A DNA stretch of 64,000 nt from an uncultured Prevotella sp. GTDB lineage: Bacteria; Bacteroidota; Bacteroidia; Bacteroidales; Bacteroidaceae. The stretch covers positions 1 to 64,000 of the forward strand of contig CAMWVS010000004.1 in the NCBI GenBank assembly GCA_947177775.1, written 5' to 3'. This document shows positions 1-10,117 of the stretch, piece by piece. The notes beneath the pieces were generated by a model. The model did not search any database. It was given only the letters and a program-made list of their open reading frames with translations, and was not told the DNA's origin. Each line of letters starts with the position of its first letter. The first letter of the stretch is position 1. Position numbers and translations under genes: made by a program.

Positions 1-31
1 AAAGAATATACTGAACGAAGAAAATATATGA
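1..31 (+). CDS. 3' tail of an upstream CDS (partial)
   Basis: Frame 2 reads KNILNEENI* and stops with TGA at 29-31, giving an ATGA overlap with the ATG at 28; too short to identify. Confidence 0.35.
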   Translation, partial: KNILNEENI

Positions 32-1311
32 TATATTTTGTATTGCTTTTAATATTCATTGCGACTTGTCTTTGGATTATTTGCCGATATTATAAAAAAG
101 ATAAAGGAGTATTTCAAGCTCCTTTTATTTTTAGTTTGGCAAGTATGCTAATGATGACCCCTCAATTTACAACAATTATATTAAATCCATATTATGATTC
201 TGACTTATTACAGGACTTGACATGGATGATGGTGACCGGAACATTAGCTTTTGCTTTCGGATTTGAAAAAGCAGATAAAAAGATTGTAAGGCAATGTAAG
301 GATTTGCATACGAATAAAGCTCTGAAGACACTGTTTGTTATATTTTTAATTGGTCTGTATTCAGCATGGAAAAGTGATGTAGTCGCAGAAGAATTTAGAA
401 ATAATGGTGGAGTAGATATTCGTGAAAATCATTCATATCAAGTATGGCATTTTTTTAGACTCTTTTTAGATTTAGGATATTTTTATGCATTGGCTTATGT
501 TGCGAAAACAAAAAAGTTTCCGCTAATTGTAAAAATTATAATCATAATAGGAACTTTATATTACCTAATGATAGTATTGGCATTTGCAAGACGTGCACTT
601 ACCGTGAAATTATTTTTATCATTAGCTCTTTTGCTTTCTATGATAAAACCATTTTGGATGAAAAAAATACGTATTGCCGTTATCGTATTTTTCTCTATTG
701 GTATGATATATAATGCAAGTATAGGAGAGATTCGTTCAAATCTTAGTGATGATGCAGAAAAGGTAGAGGTTAATTATTGGGAAAATTACAAGCGTTCATT
801 CTATTCCCCATCACTAATACATGGTATGGACTTGGGCAATGGGGCACTTTTCATTAAATATGCAAAAGATAATATGAACTATGACTTCGGCTTATTCCTT
901 TGGAATGATATTGTAACATGGTATTGTCCCAGTTTTATTTTTGGCAAAGATGGTAAAGAAGCGTTGAAAGTTGCAAACAATAATGAAAGATATATCAAAC
1001 GTGTTACTTATGGAGTAACAACTTGTACTGGTTATTATTTTGCATTTGCTGCATTTTCTTATTTAGGGTTTATTCTATTTTATGCGATTGGATATATTTT
1101 GGGATTTATTTGGAATAGATCAAAATATTCATTATTATATTTGACACTTTATATGAACTTGATGTATAATCTTCCAAATTTGGCATCGCATGGTTTTAGT
1201 TATATTGTTGGAAATATAGAAACTTTTCTCATATTCTGTATACCAGTAATTTACCCGTACATCTATTCAAAGCAATTAAGAAAAAAAACATATAATGAGT
1301 ATATCAATTAG
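28..1311 (+). CDS. Multi-pass membrane protein, O-antigen/oligosaccharide repeat-unit polymerase-like (Wzy type)
   Basis: 427 aa, many hydrophobic helices, upstream of glycosyltransferases, markedly AT-rich. Confidence 0.7.
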   Translation: MIYFVLLLIFIATCLWIICRYYKKDKGVFQAPFIFSLASMLMMTPQFTTIILNPYYDSDLLQDLTWMMVTGTLAFAFGFEKADKKIVRQCKDLHTNKALKTLFVIFLIGLYSAWKSDVVAEEFRNNGGVDIRENHSYQVWHFFRLFLDLGYFYALAYVAKTKKFPLIVKIIIIIGTLYYLMIVLAFARRALTVKLFLSLALLLSMIKPFWMKKIRIAVIVFFSIGMIYNASIGEIRSNLSDDAEKVEVNYWENYKRSFYSPSLIHGMDLGNGALFIKYAKDNMNYDFGLFLWNDIVTWYCPSFIFGKDGKEALKVANNNERYIKRVTYGVTTCTGYYFAFAAFSYLGFILFYAIGYILGFIWNRSKYSLLYLTLYMNLMYNLPNLASHGFSYIVGNIETFLIFCIPVIYPYIYSKQLRKKTYNEYIN

Positions 1312-2422
1312 AATTCTTTATGTCAATGGAGGTTTGATGAACCGTGGCGGAATAGAGTCTATGATGATGAACTATTATCGTCATTTTGATCGTCAAGAAA
1401 TTCAGATAGATTTTGCCGTGCATGACGCTGGCGGTTTTGGTTACTATGATGAGGAAATACGGAGTATGGGTGGACGTATCTTTGTGTTGCCAAAGAAGAG
1501 TACACATCCTTTTTTTTATATGCGTCGATTGAAATCCGTGTTGAGGAAAGGTGCTTATCGCGTTGTTCATACACACATGGATGCAATGGGGACTTGGGTA
1601 TTAAAAGCCGCTAAGGAGTGTGGTGTGGCAGTGAGGATAGCCCATAGTCATAATACGCAACATTTGACGTCAAATCCACTGAAGTTATATTTGCTTGAGA
1701 AAGCCAGGCAAAGCATAAACCGTTATGCAACACATCGTATGGCTTGTAGTGATGCGGCTGGCAAGTGGCTTTTTGCAGATGCACCATTTGAAGTGGTCAG
1801 GAACGCTATTGATGTAGAGAGATTCGCTTTTGATGCAGAGTTAAGGACGAAGGTCCGAAGAGAATGGAATCTTGGTGATGATGAGTTCGTTATTGGACAT
1901 GTGGGCCGTTTTGACCATCAAAAGAATCATCGGTTTCTGATAGATGTATTTGCAGAGGTGGTAAAGCAAAACCCAAAATGTAAACTAATGTTAATCGGGG
2001 GGGGTAAAATCACCCAAAGTGATTGTAGAGAACAAGTTAAACGACTCGGTTTGGAGGACCGTGTGATATTCACAGGTGTGAGAGATGATGCTTTCAAACT
2101 GTATAATGCTTTCGACCTTTTTGCTTTGCCTTCACTTTTTGAAGGTCTGGGGATTGTTTCTGTGGAAGCGCAAGTGAATGGCTGTCCCAATCTTCTTTCC
2201 TCCACAATCCCCGGTGAAGTGAATGTGTCTGGTGAGGTTGAGTTTTTGCCTCTGCAAAAAGAGGATTGGACGAGAAGAATCGTTGAATTAACGGTGACAT
2301 GCGGGCAAAGGCATAAGGCTGATTTTGACATTCATAACAGTGGCTATGACATCAATCAAGAAGCACGGCTCTTACAGCAAAAATACATAGAGCTATGGAA
2401 CAGCAACACAAACGGGTGCTGA
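1295..2422 (+). CDS. Glycosyltransferase, GT4/GT1 type
   Basis: GGIESMMMNYYRH N-terminus, HVGRFDHQKNHRFLIDVF, LFALPSLFEGLGIVSVEAQVNGCP motifs. Confidence 0.9.
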   Translation: MSISIRILYVNGGLMNRGGIESMMMNYYRHFDRQEIQIDFAVHDAGGFGYYDEEIRSMGGRIFVLPKKSTHPFFYMRRLKSVLRKGAYRVVHTHMDAMGTWVLKAAKECGVAVRIAHSHNTQHLTSNPLKLYLLEKARQSINRYATHRMACSDAAGKWLFADAPFEVVRNAIDVERFAFDAELRTKVRREWNLGDDEFVIGHVGRFDHQKNHRFLIDVFAEVVKQNPKCKLMLIGGGKITQSDCREQVKRLGLEDRVIFTGVRDDAFKLYNAFDLFALPSLFEGLGIVSVEAQVNGCPNLLSSTIPGEVNVSGEVEFLPLQKEDWTRRIVELTVTCGQRHKADFDIHNSGYDINQEARLLQQKYIELWNSNTNGC

Positions 2423-3495
2423 TAGTAACCAATCTTCCGACACCCTATAAAATAGATTTTTATAAAGAACTGGGCCGGCACTGTGACCTCACTGTGGTCA
2501 TTGAAGCGCGGCGATTGGCAGCCCAGAAGTTTAATTGGAATGATGACAACATAAAGACTTTCCGCCTTGTTTATTTAGACGAAGGGTTTCTTAATGAGCG
2601 GAGAGTCAATTTCAAGATACTGCGTTATCTCAAACGGAGTTATGATCACATCATCATTGCTGCCTACTATATGCCCACGGAGCTTCTGGCTCTGCTCTAT
2701 CTTAAAGTTCTGCGCATACCATATTGGTTTGAGAGTGACGGAGGTATGATCAATCGTGGCGAGACTGAATTGCACCGCCGTTTCAAAAACTTCCTTGTGT
2801 CGGGAGCAAGGGGGTATATCAGTCCCAGTGCAGGGTCTGACGAATACCTCTCTTATTATAAGGCAGACCCATTCAGAATATATCGTTATCCATTCACATC
2901 GCTTTTGTCGAGTGATATTCTTCTTTCTCCGTTGACGATGGCGGATAAGAGCAGATTGCGTATGCAACTTGGCATCAAGGAAGCAAAAGTTGTGGTAGCT
3001 GTCGGGCAGTTTATCCCCCGCAAGGGTTTTGATATCTTAATGAAAGCGGCAGCAGGAATGGACAAAAGCATCGGATTTTACATTGTGGGTGGTGTCCCTA
3101 CTGAAGAATATCTGCAAATGCAAAGGACATTCAGTTTGTCTAACGTACATTTCGAAGGTTTCAAGAACAAGGCAGAATTGGCCGACTATTTCAAAGCGGC
3201 AGACTTGTTCGTTTTGCCCACAAGAGAAGACATCTGGGGCCTGGTCATCAATGAGGCGATGGCGCATGCCTTGCCAGTGGTGACAACTAAGAAATGTGTA
3301 GCTGGTGTAGAACTTCTTCAGGACAAACATTGTCTTGTAGAAGTTGAAGATGTTGATGGTTTGCGAGTGGCGATGGAGCGTATCCTTGATGACAACGGTT
3401 TGGCTCAACGGCTTGCCGTGGAAAATCTGAAAAAGATAAGAGCCTACACCATTGAAAGAATGGCAGAGGCGCATGTGAAGATACTTGGATTATGA
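2395..3495 (+). CDS. Glycosyltransferase, GT4 type
   Basis: VGQFIPRKGFDILMKAA and DLFVLPTREDIWGLVINEAMAHALPVVTT motifs. Confidence 0.9.
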   Translation: MEQQHKRVLIVTNLPTPYKIDFYKELGRHCDLTVVIEARRLAAQKFNWNDDNIKTFRLVYLDEGFLNERRVNFKILRYLKRSYDHIIIAAYYMPTELLALLYLKVLRIPYWFESDGGMINRGETELHRRFKNFLVSGARGYISPSAGSDEYLSYYKADPFRIYRYPFTSLLSSDILLSPLTMADKSRLRMQLGIKEAKVVVAVGQFIPRKGFDILMKAAAGMDKSIGFYIVGGVPTEEYLQMQRTFSLSNVHFEGFKNKAELADYFKAADLFVLPTREDIWGLVINEAMAHALPVVTTKKCVAGVELLQDKHCLVEVEDVDGLRVAMERILDDNGLAQRLAVENLKKIRAYTIERMAEAHVKILGL

Positions 3496-4568
3496 AATCA
3501 ATTTGTTTCTTGGCTCAGTTTCCTCCACCGATGCACGGCCTGTCGAAAGCGGTGGAGACACTGTATGACTCACGGTTGAAAGAGAAATACAGGTTTTCGA
3601 AGATAGATATTACTGACAACAAGCGTATTCTGCAAACTCTTTGGGCTTTGTTGCGTTGCAAGACAGACTTGGTTTATTTCACGCCATCGCAGACTGTTGG
3701 GGGCAATCTGAGGGACTTGATGTTTCTAAAGCTCATCCAGTGGCGGGGACTGCCTTGTCTGGTGCATATTCATGGTGGCTATTATCGCCAGTTAGTGGAT
3801 CATGACTGCAGATATTGGCAACGACGGATGAACTACGACGTGGTGGGCAGATTGGCTGGCGGAATTGTTCTGGGACATTCTTTGCATGGTATATTTGAGA
3901 GGATGTTGCCTGATGAGAAGATTTTTGTCTGCCCAAACTGCGTGGATGACGTTTTCATTGCTCCGTCTGTTGATGAGAAGATGGAGAGACTGCAAAACAC
4001 AGACGGGCCTTTGCACATTCTGTATCTGAGTAATTTCATTGAGACAAAAGGCTATCGGGAGGTTGTTGAATTGGCACGTATGGCGCAGGAGAAAGGAGCG
4101 GCCGGCCGGTTTGTGTTTCACTTTGCCGGCAAATTCTTTGATGCTGCGGAAGAAGATTGGTTTAAGACGCACACCCGCGGACTTGACAATGTTGTCTTTC
4201 ATGGCGTCGTTTCGGGCCAGAACAAGGTGGACTTGCTCCGCCAGTGTCATCTTTTTGCGTTGTTGTCACGCTATCCCAATGAAGGTCAGCCGATTTCCAT
4301 TCTTGAAGCTATGGGCAATGGATTGGCCGTCATAACGACAGACCATGCCGGTATTCCGGAAGTGGCCAACGCCGACAATGGTTATGCTTGCAGCAAACAT
4401 TCTATTGAGGTGGACAAGATATATGAATATATGACTGCATGCTATGAGAACAGAGACGTGCTTTCCGGGGTATGTCGTCGCAACTACGAAACGACGAAGC
4501 GGAAATATACAGAACGGCAGTATATTGATAATATGGATAAGATATTTGAAAGCGTATGCAAAAGGTAA
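3492..4568 (+). CDS. Glycosyltransferase, GT4 type
   Basis: LSNFIETKGYREVVELA and FALLSRYPNEGQPISILEAMGNGLAVITTDHAGIPEV. Confidence 0.9.
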   Translation: MKSICFLAQFPPPMHGLSKAVETLYDSRLKEKYRFSKIDITDNKRILQTLWALLRCKTDLVYFTPSQTVGGNLRDLMFLKLIQWRGLPCLVHIHGGYYRQLVDHDCRYWQRRMNYDVVGRLAGGIVLGHSLHGIFERMLPDEKIFVCPNCVDDVFIAPSVDEKMERLQNTDGPLHILYLSNFIETKGYREVVELARMAQEKGAAGRFVFHFAGKFFDAAEEDWFKTHTRGLDNVVFHGVVSGQNKVDLLRQCHLFALLSRYPNEGQPISILEAMGNGLAVITTDHAGIPEVANADNGYACSKHSIEVDKIYEYMTACYENRDVLSGVCRRNYETTKRKYTERQYIDNMDKIFESVCKR

Positions 4569-5110
4569 ATCTGTCTGCGTTTGATGGTTCTGGCTTCGAC
4601 AAAGGAGCCGGTTTCATACGAATAATATTGTGGTATTTCGTGAATGTGCTTTTTGTGCGTGCATCGTGGAATCCGTTTATGGGTGTGAAGATCTGGCTGC
4701 TCCGGCTTTTTGGTGCGACCATCGGTCGTGGTCTTGTGATAAAGAATAATGTCGTGATAAAGTCGCCGTGGAATCTCGTCGTCGGTGATAATTGCTGGAT
4801 TGGTGAGAACGCGTGGATAGATAATCTCGACAAAGTCTTCATCGGTAGCAATGTTTGTATCTCGCAGGGTGCGATGTTGCTTACGGGAAATCACGATTAT
4901 ACGATGTATAATATGCCTTATCGCAATGCGCCAATCTCCATTGAGGATGGAGCATGGATAGGAGCTCAGACGGTTGTCTGTCCCGGAGTGACGGTCTGTC
5001 AGAACGCAATTCTCACTGTCGGTAGTGTTGCGACTAAGGACATGGAGCCATGTGGAATTTATCAAGGCAATCCGGCTGCTAAGATAAGAGAGCGTAGAGT
5101 CTCTGAATAG
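4556..5110 (+). CDS. Hexapeptide-repeat acetyltransferase, WcaF-like
   Basis: Left-handed beta-helix hexapeptides; WIGENAWIDNLDKVFIGSNVCISQGAMLLTGNHDY...WIGAQTVVCPGVTV. Confidence 0.88.
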   Translation: MQKVNLSAFDGSGFDKGAGFIRIILWYFVNVLFVRASWNPFMGVKIWLLRLFGATIGRGLVIKNNVVIKSPWNLVVGDNCWIGENAWIDNLDKVFIGSNVCISQGAMLLTGNHDYTMYNMPYRNAPISIEDGAWIGAQTVVCPGVTVCQNAILTVGSVATKDMEPCGIYQGNPAAKIRERRVSE

Positions 5111-5204
5111 TTTGATTCATCCGACGTCTTTTGAGTGATGCGACGTCCGGCATATTGCCATTGTAAACATCGTTACGCAAAAAACGATGACAAATGAAAA
5201 TCTC

Positions 5205-5530
5205 GTTTTAGAGCGGCGGAAAGGCGGCTGAAAGGCGACGGAAGTGTGGCGGAAATGGTCCGGTTCTGCCGTAAGGGCCTTACGGGGTTGCAAGGAGGCC
5301 GTTGTTGCATTGCGACAAGGCCGCCGTTGCATGATGACGGCGGCCCCGTTGCAAGCCCGGGAGGCCCTTACGGCAGAACAAATCCGGACATTTTGGCCCG
5401 AAAAAGCGGTTTTTCAGCGTTCTGAAATTGCACAGATTCTGAAAATTGAGGGTAACTGCATGGATGACAGTCGGTTATACATGCACGCGCAAATTTCAGG
5501 AATTTGCGCCCATCAGGAAAATATTTCAGA
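5205..5530 (+). repeat. Palindromic MITE-like element, copy A (core 5267-5375)
   Basis: Core TGCCGTAAGGGCCTTACGG...GGGAGGCCCTTACGGCA; right flank has ATTGCACA (5427) and TGCACGCGCAAA (5482), shared with copies B and C. Confidence 0.8.
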
Positions 5531-5633
5531 CAGAGGGCATTCCTGATGCCGTTTAGAGGGCTTTTTTGATGTTTTTTGTCAATCGTTTTCTGAAAGGGCA
5601 GGTCTGGTCCTATTGGATTAACCATTGAGACAA

Positions 5634-6722
5634 ATGAAATTGAACAACGATTTTCTGTATTTCCTGAAGAATGTCAGCCGTGCCTTGCATGGAACACGGA
5701 CTATGGAAGAAGTACACTTCGAGAGTCTTCAGTCCATTGCACGGAAACAGGCCTTGGACGGTCTGACGTATGACATACCGGGGATTGTAATGCCCGTAGA
5801 CAATGCTTCGCGACTGAAGTGCATCGGCAATCTGATGGCTATTGAGAAGCACAACAGATGGATGGATGCCCAGGTTGCACAGTTGGCCCGCCGGCTTGAT
5901 GAGCAAGGCATACGTTATGCAGTGATGAAGGGGCAGACGTGTGCGGCATTTTGGCCGCAGCCGGCGCATCGCATGCCGGGCGATATTGATGTCTATGTCG
6001 TGCCCGGTCTGTTTGAACGAGCCAACGGCTTGCTCGTGGAGTGGGGCGCCAAGCAGGTGGACAAGACTATGCTTCACTCCACTTACCGGCTTGGCAAACT
6101 TGAAGTCGAGTTGCATTTTGCTGTCCAGAAGCTTCAGTATCCGCCTTATTATGGGAGGTTGAAGCGAATGACGGCCATAGAGTTTGACAGTTCGGGGAGC
6201 GACGTGAGGCAGACGATAGGTGGCTATGACGTGAGTGTTTTGCCGGACGTATTGAATATCGTGCTGCTTACGACGCATGCTTTCAATCACGTCATAACGG
6301 CAGGTCTGGGACTGCGCCAGGTCATTGACTGGCAGATGGTGCTTGCGGCCAAGGCTGAATCGATTGACTGGGACAGGCTGATGTGCTATATTGACATGTT
6401 GCATCTCAGAAAGATGTTTCTTGTCCTGGCCCACATCAATGTCCGTTTTCTCGGTATGGACGGCAGTGTGTTCTCTTCCCGTGGTCTTGACATCAATACG
6501 GATGGAGTAAGGCGGATGTCGGAACAGCTGATGGCATGGATTGAGGTGTGCGGCAATTTTGGCCATTCCATGGATTTAGGCACAGGCTGGGCGTATCAGT
6601 TACGTTATTACGGGCTGTTCCTTCTCAATCTCATGCGTTTTTTCAGGCTCAGTCCAATGGAGATGTCAGCCTGGCCGTGGATGAAGGCATACAGGGCTGT
6701 TACGCATACAAACCATATCTGA
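5634..6722 (+). CDS. Nucleotidyltransferase-family protein (uncharacterised NTP_transf_5-like)
   Basis: GIRYAVMKGQTCAAFWPQPAHRMPGDIDVYV resembles the KG...R..GDIDl signature; ATG at 5634 preferred over the TTG at 5625. Confidence 0.7.
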   Translation: MKLNNDFLYFLKNVSRALHGTRTMEEVHFESLQSIARKQALDGLTYDIPGIVMPVDNASRLKCIGNLMAIEKHNRWMDAQVAQLARRLDEQGIRYAVMKGQTCAAFWPQPAHRMPGDIDVYVVPGLFERANGLLVEWGAKQVDKTMLHSTYRLGKLEVELHFAVQKLQYPPYYGRLKRMTAIEFDSSGSDVRQTIGGYDVSVLPDVLNIVLLTTHAFNHVITAGLGLRQVIDWQMVLAAKAESIDWDRLMCYIDMLHLRKMFLVLAHINVRFLGMDGSVFSSRGLDINTDGVRRMSEQLMAWIEVCGNFGHSMDLGTGWAYQLRYYGLFLLNLMRFFRLSPMEMSAWPWMKAYRAVTHTNHI

Positions 6723-6775
6723 TTGTTTTTTTCTTTTTATGACTTAAACAAGTCGTTATAGCAGTATTTATCTGA

Positions 6776-7537
6776 ATGAAAATTTCGATTATAACATCAT
6801 GTTACAACCGTGAGCGAACGATTCGTGCTTGCGTGGAGAGTGTTTTGGCGCAGGATTATCGTGACATTGAGTATATCATTGTGGATGGTGCTTCGACGGA
6901 CCGTTCTGTCGATATCATACGTGAAGCGATTGCCGGTCATGAATCGCGTGTGAAACTTATCTCCGAACCTGACCGCGGGATGTATGAGGCCATCAACAAG
7001 GGCATACGCATGGCGACGGGCGATTACATCGGGCTGGTTCATTCGGACGATTTCCTTTTCTCGTCCCGGACCGTGAGCCATATCGTTGAACGGCTTGCGG
7101 AGACGCATGCCGATTTTCTATATGGCGACGGACTTTTTGTAGATTCCGGGAATACCGACAGAATCGTTAGGAAATGGATTGGCGGGACATATCGGTTGTG
7201 GAAAGTGCGTCACGGCTGGCTGCCGCTTCATCCTACGTGCTACATCCGTAGAGAGACGATGGAGAAACGAGGGCTTTATAACGAGTCTTACAGGATTGCA
7301 GCCGACTCGGACCTGCTTTTCCGTTATCTGCTTGGCGGAGATTTGACTGTCGCATATCTGCCGGAATACATTGTGAGGATGCGCATGGGAGGTATGAGCA
7401 CCGACAGCGCACGCCGGAAACAGATGTGGAATGAGGACATCCGCATGTATCATTCTCATGGTATGAACGCCACCGTCACGAAGATTGAGAAGATGATGTG
7501 GAAAGTGCCACAGTTCATCAAAGCGAAGTTCATGTAG
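6776..7537 (+). CDS. Glycosyltransferase family 2
   Basis: ISIITSCYNRERTIRACVESVLAQDYRDIEYIIVDGASTDRSVDI, GDYIGLVHSDDF. Confidence 0.93.
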   Translation: MKISIITSCYNRERTIRACVESVLAQDYRDIEYIIVDGASTDRSVDIIREAIAGHESRVKLISEPDRGMYEAINKGIRMATGDYIGLVHSDDFLFSSRTVSHIVERLAETHADFLYGDGLFVDSGNTDRIVRKWIGGTYRLWKVRHGWLPLHPTCYIRRETMEKRGLYNESYRIAADSDLLFRYLLGGDLTVAYLPEYIVRMRMGGMSTDSARRKQMWNEDIRMYHSHGMNATVTKIEKMMWKVPQFIKAKFM

Positions 7538-7589
7538 GTAATGTTCAAGATGAGGAATTATAACTCCTTTTACCTCCTTTTATAATAAA

Positions 7590-9938
7590 TTGATGGTTTC
7601 TCTCCACGACTATCAGAATGACATCAAGTCGCGTCTTGCGGAGGCGTGGCGAGAGCATCGCAGTGTGATGGTGCAGATGCCGACGGGCACCGGCAAGACG
7701 CATGTGCTGGCGGCCGTGGTGAGGGACTTTCTGGCTGAAGTGGACGATGGGGTGGTGTGGATTGTCGCCCATCGTCGTGAGCTGGTCGCTCAGACGGAGG
7801 AAACCATCGCGCGTTATGGGATTGCGGAGAGCAACGTGCGCGTAAGGGTGTTGTCCATACAGTGGCTGTCGCGTCGTTGGACGGGCATGGAGGCCGGAGA
7901 GCGGCCGTCGCTGGTGATTGTTGATGAGGCCCATCATGCTCAGGCGCGGACTTACCGCATGTTGTGGGACAGGTTGCCGGGAGCAAGATTCCTTGGACTG
8001 ACCGCCACGCCATGCCGTATGAACCGCAGCGGTTTCACTGATTTGTTTGACGTGCTGCTCACGTCATGGAGTATATCTGAGTTTATAAGAAAGGGCCGGC
8101 TCTCGCTGTTTGACTATGTGTCCATCCGTCCGGACAGCGGGACACAGATGCTTATTGACGGGCTGGAAAAGCGTGGGGTCGACGGCGACTATCAGATAAA
8201 GGAGATGAACGACATGCTCAACAGGAAGCAGAGCATCGTTCAGTTGTATGAAAGTGTGCGCAGATATGCCGACGGCAAAAAAGGTATCGTATATGCCATC
8301 AGCATAGCCCACGCCAGGGCTATTGCGGACTACTACAGTAGCCGTGGACTGACGGCCGTGGCTATTGACAGCCGGACTCCGGCCGCTGAGCGCAAACGGC
8401 TGGTGAGTGGTTTCCGGAAGGGGAGGACGGCGGTGTTGGTCAATGTCGATGTGTTCAGCGAGGGATTCGACTGTCCCGACGTTGAGTTCGTGCAGATGGC
8501 GCGTCCAACGCTCTCGCTCGCAAAATATCTCCAGCAGGTAGGGCGCGGACTGAGAATGTCGGAGGGGAAGACATCGTGCGTGCTTATTGACAATGTCGGG
8601 CTCTATCGTGTTTTCGGTCTGCCAACGGCCGCATGGGACTGGGAGGCTATGTTCCGTGGGGAATCGGCCGGTAAGGGCGTGCGCGCAATCAACAGACAGG
8701 CAAGTCTCATGATTGCCGGTACGTCTGCGTGTCCGGTGCGGCAGGACTGCGAAATGGAGCTGATTGTGTCCCACGACGCCCTGCTGTCGGCCATAGAAAA
8801 ACAGGAAGAATGTCAAAGCCTGTCCCTCCCGGTGTCACAGAAAATGACGGCATGGCGGGACGACGCGACCGGACTATGGGGACTGAAGGTCGGAAGGCGG
8901 CGGACTACGGAGGCTGTGTTTGCCGCTGTGACGGACATCGGATACGGGATGGCCGTTGTGAGATATGGAGACAGTCAGTGCGGACTGGTTGACTCCTCGG
9001 GCCGTGAGATCGGGGAACGGCGGTATTGTCAGTCGATGAGGTTCTCGAAGGACCGCATTCTGACCGTTCTGATGCCGGATGGACGGAGCCGTTACGTCGA
9101 TCTCTATAACATGAAGGAATATGCCGAGTGTCCGAAGGTGAAACGCTTCGGCGATGTTGAACTGCTGAAAATCCGGGATATGTATTACAGCCGTACCGTG
9201 AAACGATATGTGAACGGTCAGGGTCTCAGTGACGATGATGTCCGGAAATATAAGTCCTTCGTGCTGATTTTCGACTATCATGTGCCTTCCGACTGCCGCT
9301 CGGGGCGGTCTTTCAGCAGTGGCTACAGATGCGGCCATGCATGTCTGGTGGCCGGTGAGCATGAGACGTTCTACTGGTTGTATCGCCGTCTGGCCGACGG
9401 GAGCATAATCGTGACTGACGCCGCTACGGGAAGATACTATCATCTGGCTGATGGCAAGCCCCGCCGGAGTATAGGATGTTCCGGCACGGACTCCGGTTCG
9501 GCTACTGGCTTTGGTTCCGGCCCGGACGTCGGTTCATGTGTTAGGGCGGAAGTGGCGGAACGGAGCGCTGAGGCAGAACGGTGTGCCGTGGAGATTGAAC
9601 GCTTGGCGAAACGGGCGGAATCCGAATGCCGCGTTAACGAGCAAAGGAAGAAGCGGGAAACATTGGGCATGTCTGACGCCGCCGTTCCGTTCCAGTCGGG
9701 AATGAAGTGGGGACTCCGGGTCGGCGAACGCATCACTGTCCCGCCGATCTACAGGCATGTGAAGTGGCCGGTAGGGAGATATTGTGCCGTGGAAAAGAAC
9801 TATGGCCAGTGGGGAGTCATTGCAATAGACGGGACATTGATGGTCGAACCGCGCTATTCGGATATAGAAATAAACAGTCAGGGTATCGTAACGGGCACGA
9901 ACTTCATGGGGCGTAAGACGTCCCTGAAGCTGCCTTAG
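7590..9938 (+). CDS. DEAD/DEAH-box helicase with WG-repeat-like C-terminal region
   Basis: Walker A MPTGTGKT, DEAHH, LTATP, QQVGRGLRM; C-terminus GLWGLKVG..., MKWGLRVGERITVPPIYRHVKW, QWGVIAIDGTLMVEPRYSDIEI. Confidence 0.85.
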   Translation: MMVSLHDYQNDIKSRLAEAWREHRSVMVQMPTGTGKTHVLAAVVRDFLAEVDDGVVWIVAHRRELVAQTEETIARYGIAESNVRVRVLSIQWLSRRWTGMEAGERPSLVIVDEAHHAQARTYRMLWDRLPGARFLGLTATPCRMNRSGFTDLFDVLLTSWSISEFIRKGRLSLFDYVSIRPDSGTQMLIDGLEKRGVDGDYQIKEMNDMLNRKQSIVQLYESVRRYADGKKGIVYAISIAHARAIADYYSSRGLTAVAIDSRTPAAERKRLVSGFRKGRTAVLVNVDVFSEGFDCPDVEFVQMARPTLSLAKYLQQVGRGLRMSEGKTSCVLIDNVGLYRVFGLPTAAWDWEAMFRGESAGKGVRAINRQASLMIAGTSACPVRQDCEMELIVSHDALLSAIEKQEECQSLSLPVSQKMTAWRDDATGLWGLKVGRRRTTEAVFAAVTDIGYGMAVVRYGDSQCGLVDSSGREIGERRYCQSMRFSKDRILTVLMPDGRSRYVDLYNMKEYAECPKVKRFGDVELLKIRDMYYSRTVKRYVNGQGLSDDDVRKYKSFVLIFDYHVPSDCRSGRSFSSGYRCGHACLVAGEHETFYWLYRRLADGSIIVTDAATGRYYHLADGKPRRSIGCSGTDSGSATGFGSGPDVGSCVRAEVAERSAEAERCAVEIERLAKRAESECRVNEQRKKRETLGMSDAAVPFQSGMKWGLRVGERITVPPIYRHVKWPVGRYCAVEKNYGQWGVIAIDGTLMVEPRYSDIEINSQGIVTGTNFMGRKTSLKLP

Positions 9939-10117
9939 GATAAGTCCGTTGCCGGTAGGTAGGGTGGATGGTGTTTCTGAACACAATATAGTTTATCTGA
10001 CTTGCCGGGAGGACATGTTGCCTATGTAAATGGCTTTTCTCCTGTTGGAGGTTTAGAGTCTGTGTATGGCGTGAACCGTACGCGCTCCAGTGTCATTGAC
10101 TGGAAGTCTGATGACGG

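Noticed and set aside
5244-5546. 100-aa ORF in palindromic element A, and similar ORFs 32691-33017, 32599-32997, 53329-53619, 53430-53798
   Set aside because: They share peptides such as CRKAL..LQRG only because they translate the same non-coding repeat, and reading frame is not preserved among copies.
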